Counted from the stretch's first letter, positions 26,389-45,784 are shown. The stretch: 64,000 bases of DNA from Poriferisodalis sp965203655 (GCF_965203655.1 NZ_CBDBDD010000006.1:310001-374000); one strand, 5' to 3'. The notes: a model not told the origin generated them from the letters alone. Made by a program: numbers and translations.

Positions 26389-27590
26389 TGCTGCTCTCCG
26401 AGCACTTCTGAGATCAGCGACTCGCGGACGTGTCGTTGCGACACGGACGCGGCGCCGATGAGCGTCGCCCGCTCCCCCAGGCTCGACGCCATCAGGGCAG
26501 GCGGGACCGTGACGAGGCTCCCGAGACGATCGCGCACCGCGTCCACGAACAGCTGGTCCGCCCCGATCGGGCCGCCGAACACGATGCGAGTGGGGTCCGC
26601 GATGAGGCAGAGATGCGACACCGCCAACGCCATCGCATCGACAACTTCACCGAATACGGCAGCAGCGGCCGCATCGTTGCGGCTCGCCGCGACGATGATC
26701 TCGGCGACATCGGCACTCAGATCCAGCGCTGACTCTCGGCCTTCCTCTATGGCCTGACCCAGGCGCTTGCGAATCGACGGCGCCGACGCCACGTCCTCGA
26801 GCGTCACCGGCGCCGCATCGGGCTCGGGCATCGCCACCACCAGCGACCCCAGCTCGCCCGCCGATCCGGTGCCGCCGCGGTACAGCTTTCCCCCGACCAC
26901 CAGGCCCAGACCGATGCCGGTCCCGGCAAACACTGCGGCGAAGTCTCCCCCGCCGTCTTCATCGTCCAGGCAGGTCAGCTCGCCCAGGGCAGCCAGATTG
27001 ACGTCGTTCTCCACGAACACCCGGGCGCCGAATTCGTCGCCCAGGAGCTGGGCCACCCCCACATCGTCGAAGCCGGGCAGGCTGAGGGACTGTTCGACCC
27101 GGTCCAGTTCTGGCCGGTAGATCCCCGGTACGCCGACACACACTGCATGACACGGCGATCCAGCCGCCTCGAGCATCGGCGACACCGCCTGAACCAGCCG
27201 CTCCAGGGCCGTGCGCGCATCGGGGCCGGTCTCGACGACCGCCTCTGCGACGACGTTGCCCAGCAGATCAGCGAGACCGGCTCGCAGCGTTGTCGCGCCG
27301 ACATCGGCAATCACGCAGTGTCGAGCCGAGGGCACCAGCTCGTACAGCGCCGCCGGTCGTCCGATCGAACCCGAACGGGCGCTGTCCTCAGCCAGCCGGA
27401 CCAATCCGACCGACTCCATGTCTGCCATCAATGCCGACACCGTCGGCTTGGACAGTCCGGTCGCGCGAGCAATCTCAGCGCGGGACATGCGCCCCGGATG
27501 CGCTGTAAACAGCGCGTCAGCGATCCGCTGGCCGCTCAGCAGCCGCAACATCGCGGAACCTGATGCCGCTGCCCCCGCTACTTCCGGCAT
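26385..27590 (-). CDS. ROK-family transcriptional regulator (NagC/Mlc/XylR type)
   Basis: A 401-aa protein with an N-terminal winged helix (MSRAEIARATGLSKPTVSALMADMESVGLV, residues ~34-64) and a ROK domain (AVCVGVPGIYRP, FVENDVNLAALGEL, FAGTGIGLGLVVGGKLYRG). The CxCGxxGC zinc motif common in ROK proteins is not visible. It heads the eight-gene operon and probably represses it until a sugar or sugar phosphate binds. A TGTTAGTAACA palindrome lies 3 bp before its start codon, over its own promoter, suggesting autoregulation. Confidence 0.85.
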   Translation of the reverse strand: MPEVAGAAASGSAMLRLLSGQRIADALFTAHPGRMSRAEIARATGLSKPTVSALMADMESVGLVRLAEDSARSGSIGRPAALYELVPSARHCVIADVGATTLRAGLADLLGNVVAEAVVETGPDARTALERLVQAVSPMLEAAGSPCHAVCVGVPGIYRPELDRVEQSLSLPGFDDVGVAQLLGDEFGARVFVENDVNLAALGELTCLDDEDGGGDFAAVFAGTGIGLGLVVGGKLYRGGTGSAGELGSLVVAMPEPDAAPVTLEDVASAPSIRKRLGQAIEEGRESALDLSADVAEIIVAASRNDAAAAAVFGEVVDAMALAVSHLCLIADPTRIVFGGPIGADQLFVDAVRDRLGSLVTVPPALMASSLGERATLIGAASVSQRHVRESLISEVLGEQQ

Positions 27591-27592
27591 AT

Positions 27593-27628
27593 TGTTAGTA
27601 ACACTACCTTACAAATAGCGCATGTCAA
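27593..27628 (-). promoter_or_regulatory. Promoter and putative ROK operator of the amino-sugar operon
   Basis: On the minus strand TTGACA (27628-27623) and TAGTGT (27606-27601) are separated by 16 bp. The perfect palindrome TGTTA-G-TAACA (27593-27603) overlaps the -10 element and the expected transcription start, and ends 3 bp from the regulator ATG. The transcript would have almost no leader. The palindrome is a natural candidate for the ROK protein's binding site. Confidence 0.6.
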
Positions 27629-27775
27629 GACCCGGTTGGCGAACCGAGTCGCTCTCGTCTGGATCGTGCCGACAGTCGCTGGCGCAACTATCGTCCGCTG
27701 CCGGGAGTGCCGCCGTCTGTACGGCAGCGCTGCCGAATCCGCCGCTATCCGCCGCACACGAGGGAGATGCGCCGC

Positions 27776-28666
27776 ATGAGATACGCCGCGCCGACCACCA
27801 TTGACGAGGCCAGAGCCCTGCTGGCTGCCGACGGCGACGCCATCGTGTTTGCCGGTGCCACCGACGTGGTGCCGCAGATGCGTGGCGGCCGGCCCGAGCC
27901 GTCGTTGGTGATCGATCTCAAGAAGATCGACCGGCTGATGTCAGTGAGTCTCGAGGGCGAGACCTGGAGCGTCGGCGCAGCGGTGCCGACCTCGGTGCTG
28001 ACCGCAGACGCCGCTTTCACCGCCGACTTCCCGGGCCTGTCGGAGGCTTCGGGCCTGATCGGGTCGGACCAGATCCAGAACCGCTGCAGCCTCGGCGGCA
28101 ACCTGTGCAATGCCTCCCCTGCCGCCGACTCGGTGCCGGCCCTGGTGGTGAACGATGCCGTCGCCGTCATTGCGGGTGGCGGCGGCGAGCGGCGGGTGCC
28201 CGTCGCCGACGTGGTGACCGGACCCGGCCAGACATCGCTGGCGCACGACGAGATCGTGGTGTGCCTCGAGCTCGCCCGGCCAGCCGCCCGTACCTCCGAT
28301 GCCTACCTGCGACTCATCCCTCGCACCGAGATGGACATCGCCGTGGTGGGTGCGGGCGTCCGGCTCACGCTGGACGACAGCGGCAACGTGAGCGCAGCTG
28401 CCGTTGCGCTCGGAGCGGTTGCGCCCACCGTCGTGCGGGTGCCCGCCGCGGAGGCAGCGCTTGTGGGCAGCAGCCTCGACGACGCTGCGCTGGCGGCCGC
28501 TGCCGCGGCGGCGAGCGATGCCTGCAACCCCATCGACGACAAGCGGGGCACGATCAACTACCGGCGCCAGGTCGCCGGCGTGCTCACCCGCCGAGCCGCC
28601 GGCATCGCCGCCGACCGGATTCGCACACGCAACGGACAGACCAGCAATCAAGAAGGGGTCTCCTGA
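27776..28666 (+). CDS. FAD-binding subunit of a xanthine dehydrogenase-family molybdoenzyme (CoxM-like)
   Basis: A 296-aa medium subunit. The FAD-contacting motif VFAGATDVVPQMR is near residue 35, and QNRCSLGGNLCNASPAADSV (~100-120) is the second FAD motif. The C-terminal domain (CNPIDDKRGTINYRRQVAGVL) is typical. It passes electrons between the [2Fe-2S] subunit and the final acceptor. The ATG at 27776 is preferred because GAGGGAG lies 9 nt upstream. The stop overlaps the next start (TGATG). It opens a four-gene plus-strand operon running divergently from the amino-sugar operon. Confidence 0.9.
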   Translation: MRYAAPTTIDEARALLAADGDAIVFAGATDVVPQMRGGRPEPSLVIDLKKIDRLMSVSLEGETWSVGAAVPTSVLTADAAFTADFPGLSEASGLIGSDQIQNRCSLGGNLCNASPAADSVPALVVNDAVAVIAGGGGERRVPVADVVTGPGQTSLAHDEIVVCLELARPAARTSDAYLRLIPRTEMDIAVVGAGVRLTLDDSGNVSAAAVALGAVAPTVVRVPAAEAALVGSSLDDAALAAAAAAASDACNPIDDKRGTINYRRQVAGVLTRRAAGIAADRIRTRNGQTSNQEGVS

Positions 28667-29145
28667 TGAGCCGCACCCATGTGAACTGCGAGGTCAACGG
28701 CGACGCTGTTGATTTTCTGACCGAAGACGGCGAATCGCTGCTCAACGCCCTGCGAGACGAGCTGGGGCTGATCGGGGCCAAGGAAGGCTGCGGCACCGGC
28801 GACTGCGGCGCGTGCTCGGTCATCATGGACGGCCGCTTGCAGTGCGCCTGCCTGATCTTCGCTCCGGAGGCCCACGGCGCCTCCATCACCACCTGCGAGG
28901 GTCTCGCCAGCGCAGATGAACTGCACCCGCTGCAGCAGTGCTTCCTCGAAGGCGCTGCGCTGCAATGCGGCATCTGCACGCCCGGGTTCCTCATCGCCGC
29001 CAAGGCACTGCTCGACGAGAACCCGGACCCCACCGAAACCGAAGTGCGCTACGCGCTCGCCGGCAACCTGTGCCGCTGCACCGGGTACGACAAGATCGTG
29101 CGCTCGGTGCTCGAGGCCGCCGTCCAGATCCGTACCCCAGCCTGA
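28666..29145 (+). CDS. [2Fe-2S] subunit of the xanthine dehydrogenase-family enzyme (CoxS-like)
   Basis: A 159-aa protein with both iron-sulphur domains: the plant-type cluster motif EGCGTGDCGACSVIMDGR (~45-62, completed by LQCAC) and the C-terminal cluster motif LQCGICTPGF with NLCRCTGYDKIV. It relays electrons from the molybdenum site to FAD. Its ATG overlaps the FAD subunit stop. Length and cysteine pattern are complete. Confidence 0.93.
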   Translation: MSRTHVNCEVNGDAVDFLTEDGESLLNALRDELGLIGAKEGCGTGDCGACSVIMDGRLQCACLIFAPEAHGASITTCEGLASADELHPLQQCFLEGAALQCGICTPGFLIAAKALLDENPDPTETEVRYALAGNLCRCTGYDKIVRSVLEAAVQIRTPA

Positions 29146-29196
29146 TTGACGTCGGCTGGCTGAGACTCACCCGACACCGCAGAAGGACACCAGAAC

Positions 29197-31470
29197 ATGA
29201 GCACCACTGAAGCTGCAGCGAGCACCGGCACCAACGGCAACGGGGCCAGCGGATACCGCTGGGTCGGCACCCGCCCCGTCCGCCACGACGGACTCGACAA
29301 GGTCGCCGGCAAGGCCCGCTACGCGGCCGACCTGAACCTGCCGGGGATGCTGTACGGGCACATCCTGCGTTCGCCCCATCCCCATGCACGGATCGTGTCG
29401 ATCGACACGTCGGCCGCCGAGGCGATGCCCGGCGTGAAGGCCGTGGTGACCGGTGCTGACTTCCCCGAAGCGCCGCCCAAGGGCGCGACACGCAACCTGA
29501 TGTGCACGGTCATCGCCCGCGACACGGTCCTGTACAGCGGCCACGCCGTGGCTGCGGTGGCGGCGTCGACGCGCCGTGAGGCCAAGGCAGCGGCGGAGGC
29601 CATCGAGGTCACCTACGAGTTGCTGCCCCACGTGCTGAACATCGCCGACGCGATGGCTGACGACGCACCGGTGCTGCACGACAACCTGTTCACCCGCGGC
29701 GTCGAGCCGCGGCCCACCGAGCCGTCGAACATCGCGGCCCGCACGGTGTACGAACGCGGCGATGTCGAGCAGGGGTTCGCCGAGGCCGACATCGTGATCG
29801 AGCGGGAGTTCTCGACCCAGGCCGTGCACCAGGGTTACATCGAGCCGCACGCCTGCGTGGTCGACTGCGACCAGGAAGGCAAGGCGGTCATCTGGGCCTC
29901 CTCCCAGGGCCACTTCATGGTGCGCTCGTCGACAGCCACGGTGCTGGGCTGGGACACCTCGCGCATCAAGGTGATCCCCGCAGAGATCGGCGGCGGCTTC
30001 GGCGGCAAGACGACGATCTACATCGAGCCGGTGGCGGCGCTGCTCTCGACGAAGGCCGGCCGGCCGGTCAAGATCGTGATGAGCCGCGAGGACGTGTTCC
30101 GGGCGACCGGCCCCGCACCTGGGGCCATCATCAAGATGAAGGTGGGCGCCCGCGACGACGGCACGATCACCACGGCGAAGGCTTGGCTGGCCTACGAGAA
30201 CGGGGCCTTCCAGGGCATTGCCGCGATGCTCGGCTGCATGTGCGTCGTGTCGGCCTACACCCTCGATCACCTCTATGTGGAGGGCTTCGACGTGGTGCTC
30301 AACCGGCCGGTCAACGTGGCCTACCGGGCGCCGTCGGCACCCGCGGCGGCCTTCGCGATGGACTCGGTGGTCGACGAGATCGCGGCGCGTGTGGGCATGG
30401 ACCCGATCGACCTGCGCATCCAGAACTGCCCCTCGCAGGGCGACCCGACGCCGTACGGGCCCAAGTGGCCGATGATCGGCCTGCGGGAGTGCCTCGAGGC
30501 GATCCGCGACAGCGACCACTACCAGTCGGACTTGCCCGACGGGCAGGGCCGCGGCGTGGCCAGCGGCTTCTGGTTCAACATCGGCGAGGCGTCGAGCGCG
30601 ACGGTCAACCTGAACGAGAACGGCACCGCCACGGTGATCACCGGCAGCCCCGACATCGGCGGCAGCCGGGCGTCGATGGCGCTGATGGCCGCCGAGGAGC
30701 TGGGCCTCGACGTGCACCTGATTCAGCCGGTCGTGGGCGACACCGAGGTCGTCGGCTTCACCGACGTGACCGAGGGCAGCCGCGCCACATTCGCGACGGG
30801 CATGGCCGTCGTGGAGGCCTGCCGCGATCTCAAGGAGCAGCTGCGCAAGCGTGCGGCCAAGACCTGGGATTGCGATGTGGAAGAGGTCGAGTGGGTGGAC
30901 GGCTCGGCCGTGCACGGACCTGGCGAGCAGGAACCGCTGACGCTGGCCGCCATCACCGGCAATGCCAAGCGCACCGGCGGCCCGCTGGGCGCCACTGCGT
31001 CGCTGAATGCCCGGGGCGCCGGCCCGGCCTTCTCGGTTCAGGTCGCCGACGTGTCGGTCGACGAGGAAACCGGGCGGGTGACCGTCGAGCGCTACACCAC
31101 CGCGCAGGACGCCGGCACAGCGATTCACCCGAGCTACGTGGAAGGCCAGATGCAGGGCGGCGTGGTGCAGGGCATCGGCTGGGCGCTCAATGAGGAGTAC
31201 ATCTACTCAGACGACGGCAACCTCGAGAACCCGGGATTCCTCGACTACCGCATCCCGGTGGCATCAGACCTGCCCATGATCGAGACCTGCATCGTGGAGG
31301 TGCCGAACCCGTCGCATCCCTATGGCGTGCGCGGTGTCGGCGAGGTAGGCATCGTGCCGCCGCTGCCGGTGATGGCCAACGCCGTGGCCGATGCCACCGG
31401 CGTGCGCATCGGTGACCTGCCGCTCTCGCCACCGCGAGTGCTCGAAGCGCTGACAGCCGCCGAGAGCTGA
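29197..31470 (+). CDS. Molybdopterin-binding catalytic subunit of a xanthine dehydrogenase-family enzyme
   Basis: A 757-aa large subunit. The N-terminal a/b hammerhead domain (RHDGLDKVAGKARYAADL) is followed by molybdopterin-binding segments GGGFGGKTTIYIEPVAAL and AYRAPSAPAAAFAMDSV, and by the C-terminal GVRGVGEVGIVPP with the catalytic Glu. The active-site loop of carbon-monoxide dehydrogenase (AYRCSFR type) is absent, so it should be a hydroxylase of a purine, aldehyde or N-heterocycle; the substrate is unknown. It starts 51 bp after the [2Fe-2S] gene. Confidence 0.9.
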   Translation: MSTTEAAASTGTNGNGASGYRWVGTRPVRHDGLDKVAGKARYAADLNLPGMLYGHILRSPHPHARIVSIDTSAAEAMPGVKAVVTGADFPEAPPKGATRNLMCTVIARDTVLYSGHAVAAVAASTRREAKAAAEAIEVTYELLPHVLNIADAMADDAPVLHDNLFTRGVEPRPTEPSNIAARTVYERGDVEQGFAEADIVIEREFSTQAVHQGYIEPHACVVDCDQEGKAVIWASSQGHFMVRSSTATVLGWDTSRIKVIPAEIGGGFGGKTTIYIEPVAALLSTKAGRPVKIVMSREDVFRATGPAPGAIIKMKVGARDDGTITTAKAWLAYENGAFQGIAAMLGCMCVVSAYTLDHLYVEGFDVVLNRPVNVAYRAPSAPAAAFAMDSVVDEIAARVGMDPIDLRIQNCPSQGDPTPYGPKWPMIGLRECLEAIRDSDHYQSDLPDGQGRGVASGFWFNIGEASSATVNLNENGTATVITGSPDIGGSRASMALMAAEELGLDVHLIQPVVGDTEVVGFTDVTEGSRATFATGMAVVEACRDLKEQLRKRAAKTWDCDVEEVEWVDGSAVHGPGEQEPLTLAAITGNAKRTGGPLGATASLNARGAGPAFSVQVADVSVDEETGRVTVERYTTAQDAGTAIHPSYVEGQMQGGVVQGIGWALNEEYIYSDDGNLENPGFLDYRIPVASDLPMIETCIVEVPNPSHPYGVRGVGEVGIVPPLPVMANAVADATGVRIGDLPLSPPRVLEALTAAES

Positions 31471-31512
31471 TCAGCACCCGAGCTCGCTGAGCCGATTCGT
31501 CGAGGCAACTCG

Positions 31513-31764
31513 ATGGCGGTCGTTCATTTCTCGACCGACCAGCGCCAGCACACCGGCGGCACATCTGAGGTCACCATCGACGCGGCGAATGTGCGCGACC
31601 TCGTGCGGCAGCTCGCAGAGCGCTACCCGTCGCTCAACGCACACCTCGTCGAGACATCGTCCACCGCAGTCGCAATCGACGGCGAGATCATCCCCGACCC
31701 TTGGTTAGAAGCCCTCACCCCAACCTCAGAGGTGCACTTAGTCCGCCCGCTCGCGGGCGGATAG
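31513..31764 (+). CDS. MoaD/ThiS-family sulphur carrier
   Basis: An 83-aa ubiquitin-fold protein with NVRDLVRQLAERYPSLNAHL in the middle and the C-terminal Gly-Gly that becomes a thiocarboxylate. MoaD supplies sulphur for molybdopterin. Lying 42 bp after the molybdopterin-binding subunit, it may serve the enzyme encoded upstream. The last codons are part of a strong inverted repeat that is copied again 17-36 bp downstream. Confidence 0.8.
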   Translation: MAVVHFSTDQRQHTGGTSEVTIDAANVRDLVRQLAERYPSLNAHLVETSSTAVAIDGEIIPDPWLEALTPTSEVHLVRPLAGG

Positions 31765-31791
31765 AGCCAGCACTGCGCCCGCTCGCGGGCG
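31743..31791. terminator. Duplicated hairpin between moaD-like gene and rpsJ
   Basis: CCGCCCGC-TC-GCGGGCGG (31743-31760) overlaps the moaD stop. A second copy, CGCCCGC-TC-GCGGGCG (31776-31791), follows in the 36-bp gap before the rpsJ stop. Each forms a very GC-rich stem with a 2-base spacer. Between converging operons they are likely to act as a bidirectional terminator. Both copies end in the same GGCGGRTAG, as if the moaD tail had been duplicated. Confidence 0.55.
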
Positions 31792-31800
31792 GGTAGCGCG

Positions 31801-32115
31801 CTAAGGCTGGACTTTGAGTTCGATCTCGACGCCGGCGGGCAGGTCGAGACGCTGGAGCGAGTCGACCGTCTTGTCGGTGGGGTCGATCACATCGATGAGA
31901 CGCTTGTGGATCCGCATCTCGAAGTGCTCGCGCGAGTCCTTGTCCTTATGGGGGGACCGCACGACCGTGTAGCGATGCTTCTCGGTGGGCAGCGGCACCG
32001 GGCCCCGCACCTTGGCGTTGGTGCGCAGCACCGTCTCGGTGATCTTCTGCGCCGACTGGTCCACGATCTCGTGGTCGTAGGCCTTGAGGCGCATCCGGAT
32101 GCGAGGTGCTGCCAT
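31801..32115 (-). CDS. rpsJ: 30S ribosomal protein S10
   Basis: S10 (104 aa) starts MAAPRIRMRLKAYDHEIVDQSA and has the conserved GPVPLPTEKHRYTVVRSPHKDKDSREHFE loop that reaches S9 and S14 in the head of the small subunit; it is also the NusE partner in antitermination. The start at 32115 is 19 bp after tuf, so it is cotranscribed with tuf. In most bacteria it directly precedes rplC; here the next gene on the plus-ward side is a convergent moaD-like gene and rplC is about 27 kb away. Confidence 0.97.
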   Translation of the reverse strand: MAAPRIRMRLKAYDHEIVDQSAQKITETVLRTNAKVRGPVPLPTEKHRYTVVRSPHKDKDSREHFEMRIHKRLIDVIDPTDKTVDSLQRLDLPAGVEIELKVQP

Positions 32116-32134
32116 CGATCTGTTCCCGCCTGTC

Positions 32135-33319
<1,185 letters not shown>

Positions 33320-33416
33320 GTCGTACCCGCCTTTCGGGGTTCTGCTCGCCTATCGGGTGTGAGTGAGGTGCAGGGTTGTCTGTTTTCTTTGTTTCTTCAC
33401 CGTTATGAACGGTGTG

Positions 33417-33445
33417 AGGCTAGGGATGCCGTGGCCCAGTTCCAA
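33417..33445 (-). promoter_or_regulatory. Probable tuf-rpsJ promoter
   Basis: On the minus strand TTGGAA (33445-33440) and TAGCCT (33422-33417) are separated by 17 bp, giving a leader of about 90 nt. The element is of the same TTGNNN-17/18-TAGCNT type seen before rplC, rpsL, rpoB and rplJ. Confidence 0.6.
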
Positions 33446-33509
33446 TAAGCCCGGCCGAATTCGCCCGCAACGGGACCGGCCGCGGCCCGCCCGCCGGCGG
33501 CTGGCAGGG

Positions 33510-35594
<2,085 letters not shown>

Positions 35595-35632
35595 TTCAGA
35601 CGTGCCTCAATTGATCAGATATCCCGATCAGA

Positions 35633-36103
35633 TCACCAGCGGTAGTGCGCGAAGGCCTTGTTGGCCTCTGCCATGCGGTGCGTGTCCTCGCGCCGCTTGG
35701 CCGCCGAGCCGGTGCCGTTGGAGGCATCCATCAGCTCGTTCGCAAGACGTTCGGACATGGTGCGTTCGCGGCGCTCGCGGGCGAAGCCCACGATCCAGCG
35801 GATGGCCAGGGCGGTGGCACGGCGGGGCCGCACCTCGACCGGCACCTGGTATGTGGCGCCGCCCACCCGGCGGCTCTTCACCTCGACCTGGGGTCGGGTG
35901 TTGTCCACCGCACGCTTGAGGATCTCGAGCGGCTCGCCGCCGGTGCGCTCGCCGACGAGGTCCATTGCCCCGTACACGATGCGCTCGGCCAACGAGCGCT
36001 TGCCGCGCCGCAGCACCTTGTTGATGAACTGGGTGACCAGCGTGGACTCGTAGACGGGATCGGGGTCGATGTCGCGGCGGGGCGCTGCGCCTCGGCGGGG
36101 CAT
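35633..36103 (-). CDS. rpsG: 30S ribosomal protein S7
   Basis: S7 (156 aa) starts MPRRGAAPRRDIDPDPVY, with TQFINKVLRRGKRSLAE, NTRPQVEVKSRRVGGATYQVPVEVRP and the C-terminal EANKAFAHYRW. It organises the head of the small subunit and contacts the E-site tRNA. It is 1 bp after rpsL and shares its transcript. Confidence 0.97.
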   Translation of the reverse strand: MPRRGAAPRRDIDPDPVYESTLVTQFINKVLRRGKRSLAERIVYGAMDLVGERTGGEPLEILKRAVDNTRPQVEVKSRRVGGATYQVPVEVRPRRATALAIRWIVGFARERRERTMSERLANELMDASNGTGSAAKRREDTHRMAEANKAFAHYRW

Positions 36104-36104
36104 G

Positions 36105-36476
36105 TCAGGACTCCCGCTTGGCGCCGTAGCGCGAGCGCGCTTGCCGGCGGGAGTTCACGCCCGAAGCGTCGAGTGCGCCACGGATGATCTTGTAGCGAAC
36201 GCCGGGGAGGTCTTTCACGCGGCCGCCGCGGACCAGCACGATGCTGTGCTCTTGGAGGTTGTGTCCCTCGCCGGGGATGTACGCCGTCACCTCGACACCG
36301 CTGGTGAGGCGTACGCGAGCGACCTTGCGCAGAGCGGAATTCGGCTTTTTCGGGGTGTGGGTGTAGACGCGGGTGCAGACCCCTCGCCGTTGCGGCGATC
36401 CCTTCAACGCAGGCGTGCGCACCTTCGTCGACTTCGACTTGCGGCCCTTGCGGACCAGCTGCTGGATCGTCGGCAC
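36105..36476 (-). CDS. rpsL: 30S ribosomal protein S12
   Basis: S12 (123 aa) starts from a GTG, with the decoding-centre motifs TPKKPNSALRKVARVRL (containing the streptomycin-resistance Lys in its wild-type state) and GHNLQEHSIVLVRGGRVKDLPGVRY. It monitors codon-anticodon pairing. It is the first gene of the str operon and is preceded by a promoter-like element at 36578-36606. Confidence 0.97.
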   Translation of the reverse strand: MPTIQQLVRKGRKSKSTKVRTPALKGSPQRRGVCTRVYTHTPKKPNSALRKVARVRLTSGVEVTAYIPGEGHNLQEHSIVLVRGGRVKDLPGVRYKIIRGALDASGVNSRRQARSRYGAKRES

Positions 36477-36558
36477 GAAGACCTCTGCGGGTTGGGGCTG
36501 TCAGGGGACAGGCTCATGGACAGGAGCCGGCAAATCTGCGCATTGCCCCACCGGCAAC

Positions 36559-36606
36559 GCGCCGAAACCGGCGCTCAAGGCTAGGCAGCGCGTCCCAGCG
36601 CCACAA
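36559..36606 (-). promoter_or_regulatory. Probable rpsL promoter with start-site hairpin
   Basis: On the minus strand TTGTGG (36606-36601) and TAGCCT (36583-36578) are 17 bp apart. Immediately after the -10 is a 6-bp perfect hairpin GCGCCG/CGGCGC (36559-36574), which is either the 5' end of the rpsL transcript or the terminator of rpoC. The -35 context CAGTTGTGGCGC is identical to that of the rpoB promoter. Confidence 0.6.
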
Positions 36607-36633
36607 CTGGCAACCGCACGCGCAGGGGTCGGT

Positions 36634-40599
<3,966 letters not shown>

Positions 40600-40662
40600 G
40601 TGAGTGTTTCTGGCCCCGTGTGTCTGGCTCGTCGAGTCTCGGTCAGTGGTTGTCAGTGCCGC

Positions 40663-44292
<3,630 letters not shown>

Positions 44293-44479
44293 CGGACTCT
44301 CCTAGTGGTTCAGTTGTGCGGGATGGGTCGCGGGCGACTGCCGGTGGCAACCAACGGGGGGTTGGAGGCGCGCGCAGTCGCGAGGGTCCGCAGCGATCAG
44401 TGACCTCAACGCTCGGTCTCGATGCTGGGGACTGGTGGGGTGCGCGAGAAAAGAGGCCACCTGTGCCACGGCTGGATCA

Positions 44480-44509
44480 ACGCTATCGGGGACCCCGCTG
44501 GCGCCACAA
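44480..44509 (-). promoter_or_regulatory. Probable rpoB promoter
   Basis: On the minus strand TTGTGG (44509-44504) and TAGCGT (44485-44480) are separated by 18 bp, giving a leader of about 180 nt before the rpoB start at 44292. The CAGTTGTGGCGC context matches the rpsL promoter. The rest of the rplL-rpoB gap (44293-44548) shows no gene. Confidence 0.6.
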
Positions 44510-44548
44510 CTGCGACGCCCGGGCTGCGTTGGAGGTGGCCGTGATGGA

Positions 44549-44941
44549 TCAGGCGACTTCGACGGTGGCGCCGACTGCTTCGAGGGCCTCCTTGGCCTTG
44601 TCGGCGTCGGCCTTGGGAACGCCCTCGAGCACGGCCTTCGGCGCCGCCTCGACGAGGTCCTTGGCCTCCTTGAGGCCGAGGCTCGTGAGCGAGCGGACCT
44701 CCTTGATGACCTGGACCTTCTTGTCGCCGATTGCAGTGAGCGTGACGGTCACCTCGTCGACGGCGTCCTCGGCGGCTTCGCCCTCGCCGTCGGCAGCAAC
44801 GGCTCCCGTTGCCACCATCATCGGGGCCGCCACCGCTGCGGTGACGTCGAAGCGCTCTTCGAACGCCTTCTTCAGTTCGACCAGCTCGAGCACCGTCATG
44901 TTGCCGATGGCGTCGAGGATCTCTTCGGTGGATGTACTCAC
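44549..44941 (-). CDS. rplL: 50S ribosomal protein L7/L12
   Basis: L7/L12 (130 aa): N-terminal dimerisation helices (EEILDAIGNMTVLELVELKKAFEE), an Ala-rich hinge and the C-terminal factor-binding domain (KKVQVIKEVRSLTSLGLKEAKDLVEAAPKAV). It forms the flexible stalk that recruits translational GTPases. Its start overlaps the rplJ stop by four bases. Confidence 0.97.
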   Translation of the reverse strand: MSTSTEEILDAIGNMTVLELVELKKAFEERFDVTAAVAAPMMVATGAVAADGEGEAAEDAVDEVTVTLTAIGDKKVQVIKEVRSLTSLGLKEAKDLVEAAPKAVLEGVPKADADKAKEALEAVGATVEVA

Positions 44942-45531
44942 TGGTTGTTCTCCGTGTCTGTAGGGGCGGCTGGGTCTGTTGGGTCTGTTGGGCTTCGATC
45001 GATCAGGGCTTGTACGAGGCCGGACATCTCGCCGATGAGGTTGCTCATCATCGAGGCGAGTGAGCCCAGCGGCGCAGCGAGCACTCCGAGCATCTGGGCC
45101 ATGAGCTCGTCGCGCGACGGCAGGTCGGCGAGGTCGCGCACCTGGCCGTCGCTGAGCAGGGTGCCGGCCAGGATGCCGCCCTTGATGACCAAGGCTTCGT
45201 GCTCGTCCGCGAACGTGCGCAGGGCCTTGGCCGCCGCGGAGGGATCCTTGCCGCAGAAGGCCAGCGCTGTCGGGCCCAGCAGCAGCTCCATGACCCCGTC
45301 GGGGGCATCGTCGGTGAGCGCACGGCGGACCAGCGTGTTCTTGAAGATCTTGTAACGGCAGTCGGCATCAATGAGACGACCGCGCAAGTCGGCCATCTCA
45401 GTCACGTCAAGGCCTCGGTATTCGGTGAACAGCACCGCCTCGGCCTCGGCGAATCGCTCGCGCACCTCGTCGACGACCGCCACCTTGTCGGCCCGCGGCG
45501 GTCGTGGGGGCGCTGCAGTGGCTGCGGGCAC
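44938..45531 (-). CDS. rplJ: 50S ribosomal protein L10
   Basis: L10 (197 aa) starts at a GTG with AGGAGG 7 nt upstream. It has the family core (VVDEVRERFAEAEAVLFTEYRGLDVTEMADLRGRL, RYKIFKNTLVRRAL) and a long C-terminal helix that carries L7/L12 dimers. In many bacteria L10 (with L7/L12) represses its own mRNA by binding the leader; a structured leader of about 250 nt is present here. Confidence 0.97.
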   Translation of the reverse strand: MPAATAAPPRPPRADKVAVVDEVRERFAEAEAVLFTEYRGLDVTEMADLRGRLIDADCRYKIFKNTLVRRALTDDAPDGVMELLLGPTALAFCGKDPSAAAKALRTFADEHEALVIKGGILAGTLLSDGQVRDLADLPSRDELMAQMLGVLAAPLGSLASMMSNLIGEMSGLVQALIDRSPTDPTDPAAPTDTENNQ

Positions 45532-45784
45532 TCGGGGACCTCCTGGTTGGTGAGAGTCGTCGTTGTCGGGCGGGTAGTTGCTCCCGGCCCCGGATCGGGC
45601 GCCGGTCCGCAGACCAGACAGAACCGCACCCCGACGCTGACGCGCACAGGAAGCCAGTCCGCCTCGTCAGGCTCGACCCGTGCCGCTTGCTCAAGTCGAG
45701 CAAGCTCCTGAACTGGGTTCAGACGGGGCCGATTTCAGGCCGGAGCCACCGGAGATCTACGGCGAGCAGGTTGTAGAAGCCAGA
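45532..45784 (-). promoter_or_regulatory. Structured leader of rplJ-rplL (L10-leader-like)
   Basis: About 250 nt between the promoter and the rplJ start hold no gene. The clearest element is a perfect 8-bp stem GCTTGCTC/GAGCAAGC with a 5-nt loop (45685-45705), next to a small GAAC/GTTC hairpin around 45709-45720. Position and structure fit the L10 autoregulatory leader known in many bacteria, but I could not confirm its kink-turn. Confidence 0.5.

Noticed and set aside
29167..31128. A minus-strand open frame of about 650 codons opposite the molybdopterin subunit
   Set aside because: Shadow of a well-supported catalytic subunit on the plus strand.
29197..31470. Form I carbon monoxide dehydrogenase (coxL)
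   Set aside because: The AYRCSFR active-site loop is absent; the loop reads AYRAPSAP, so it is another member of the xanthine dehydrogenase family.
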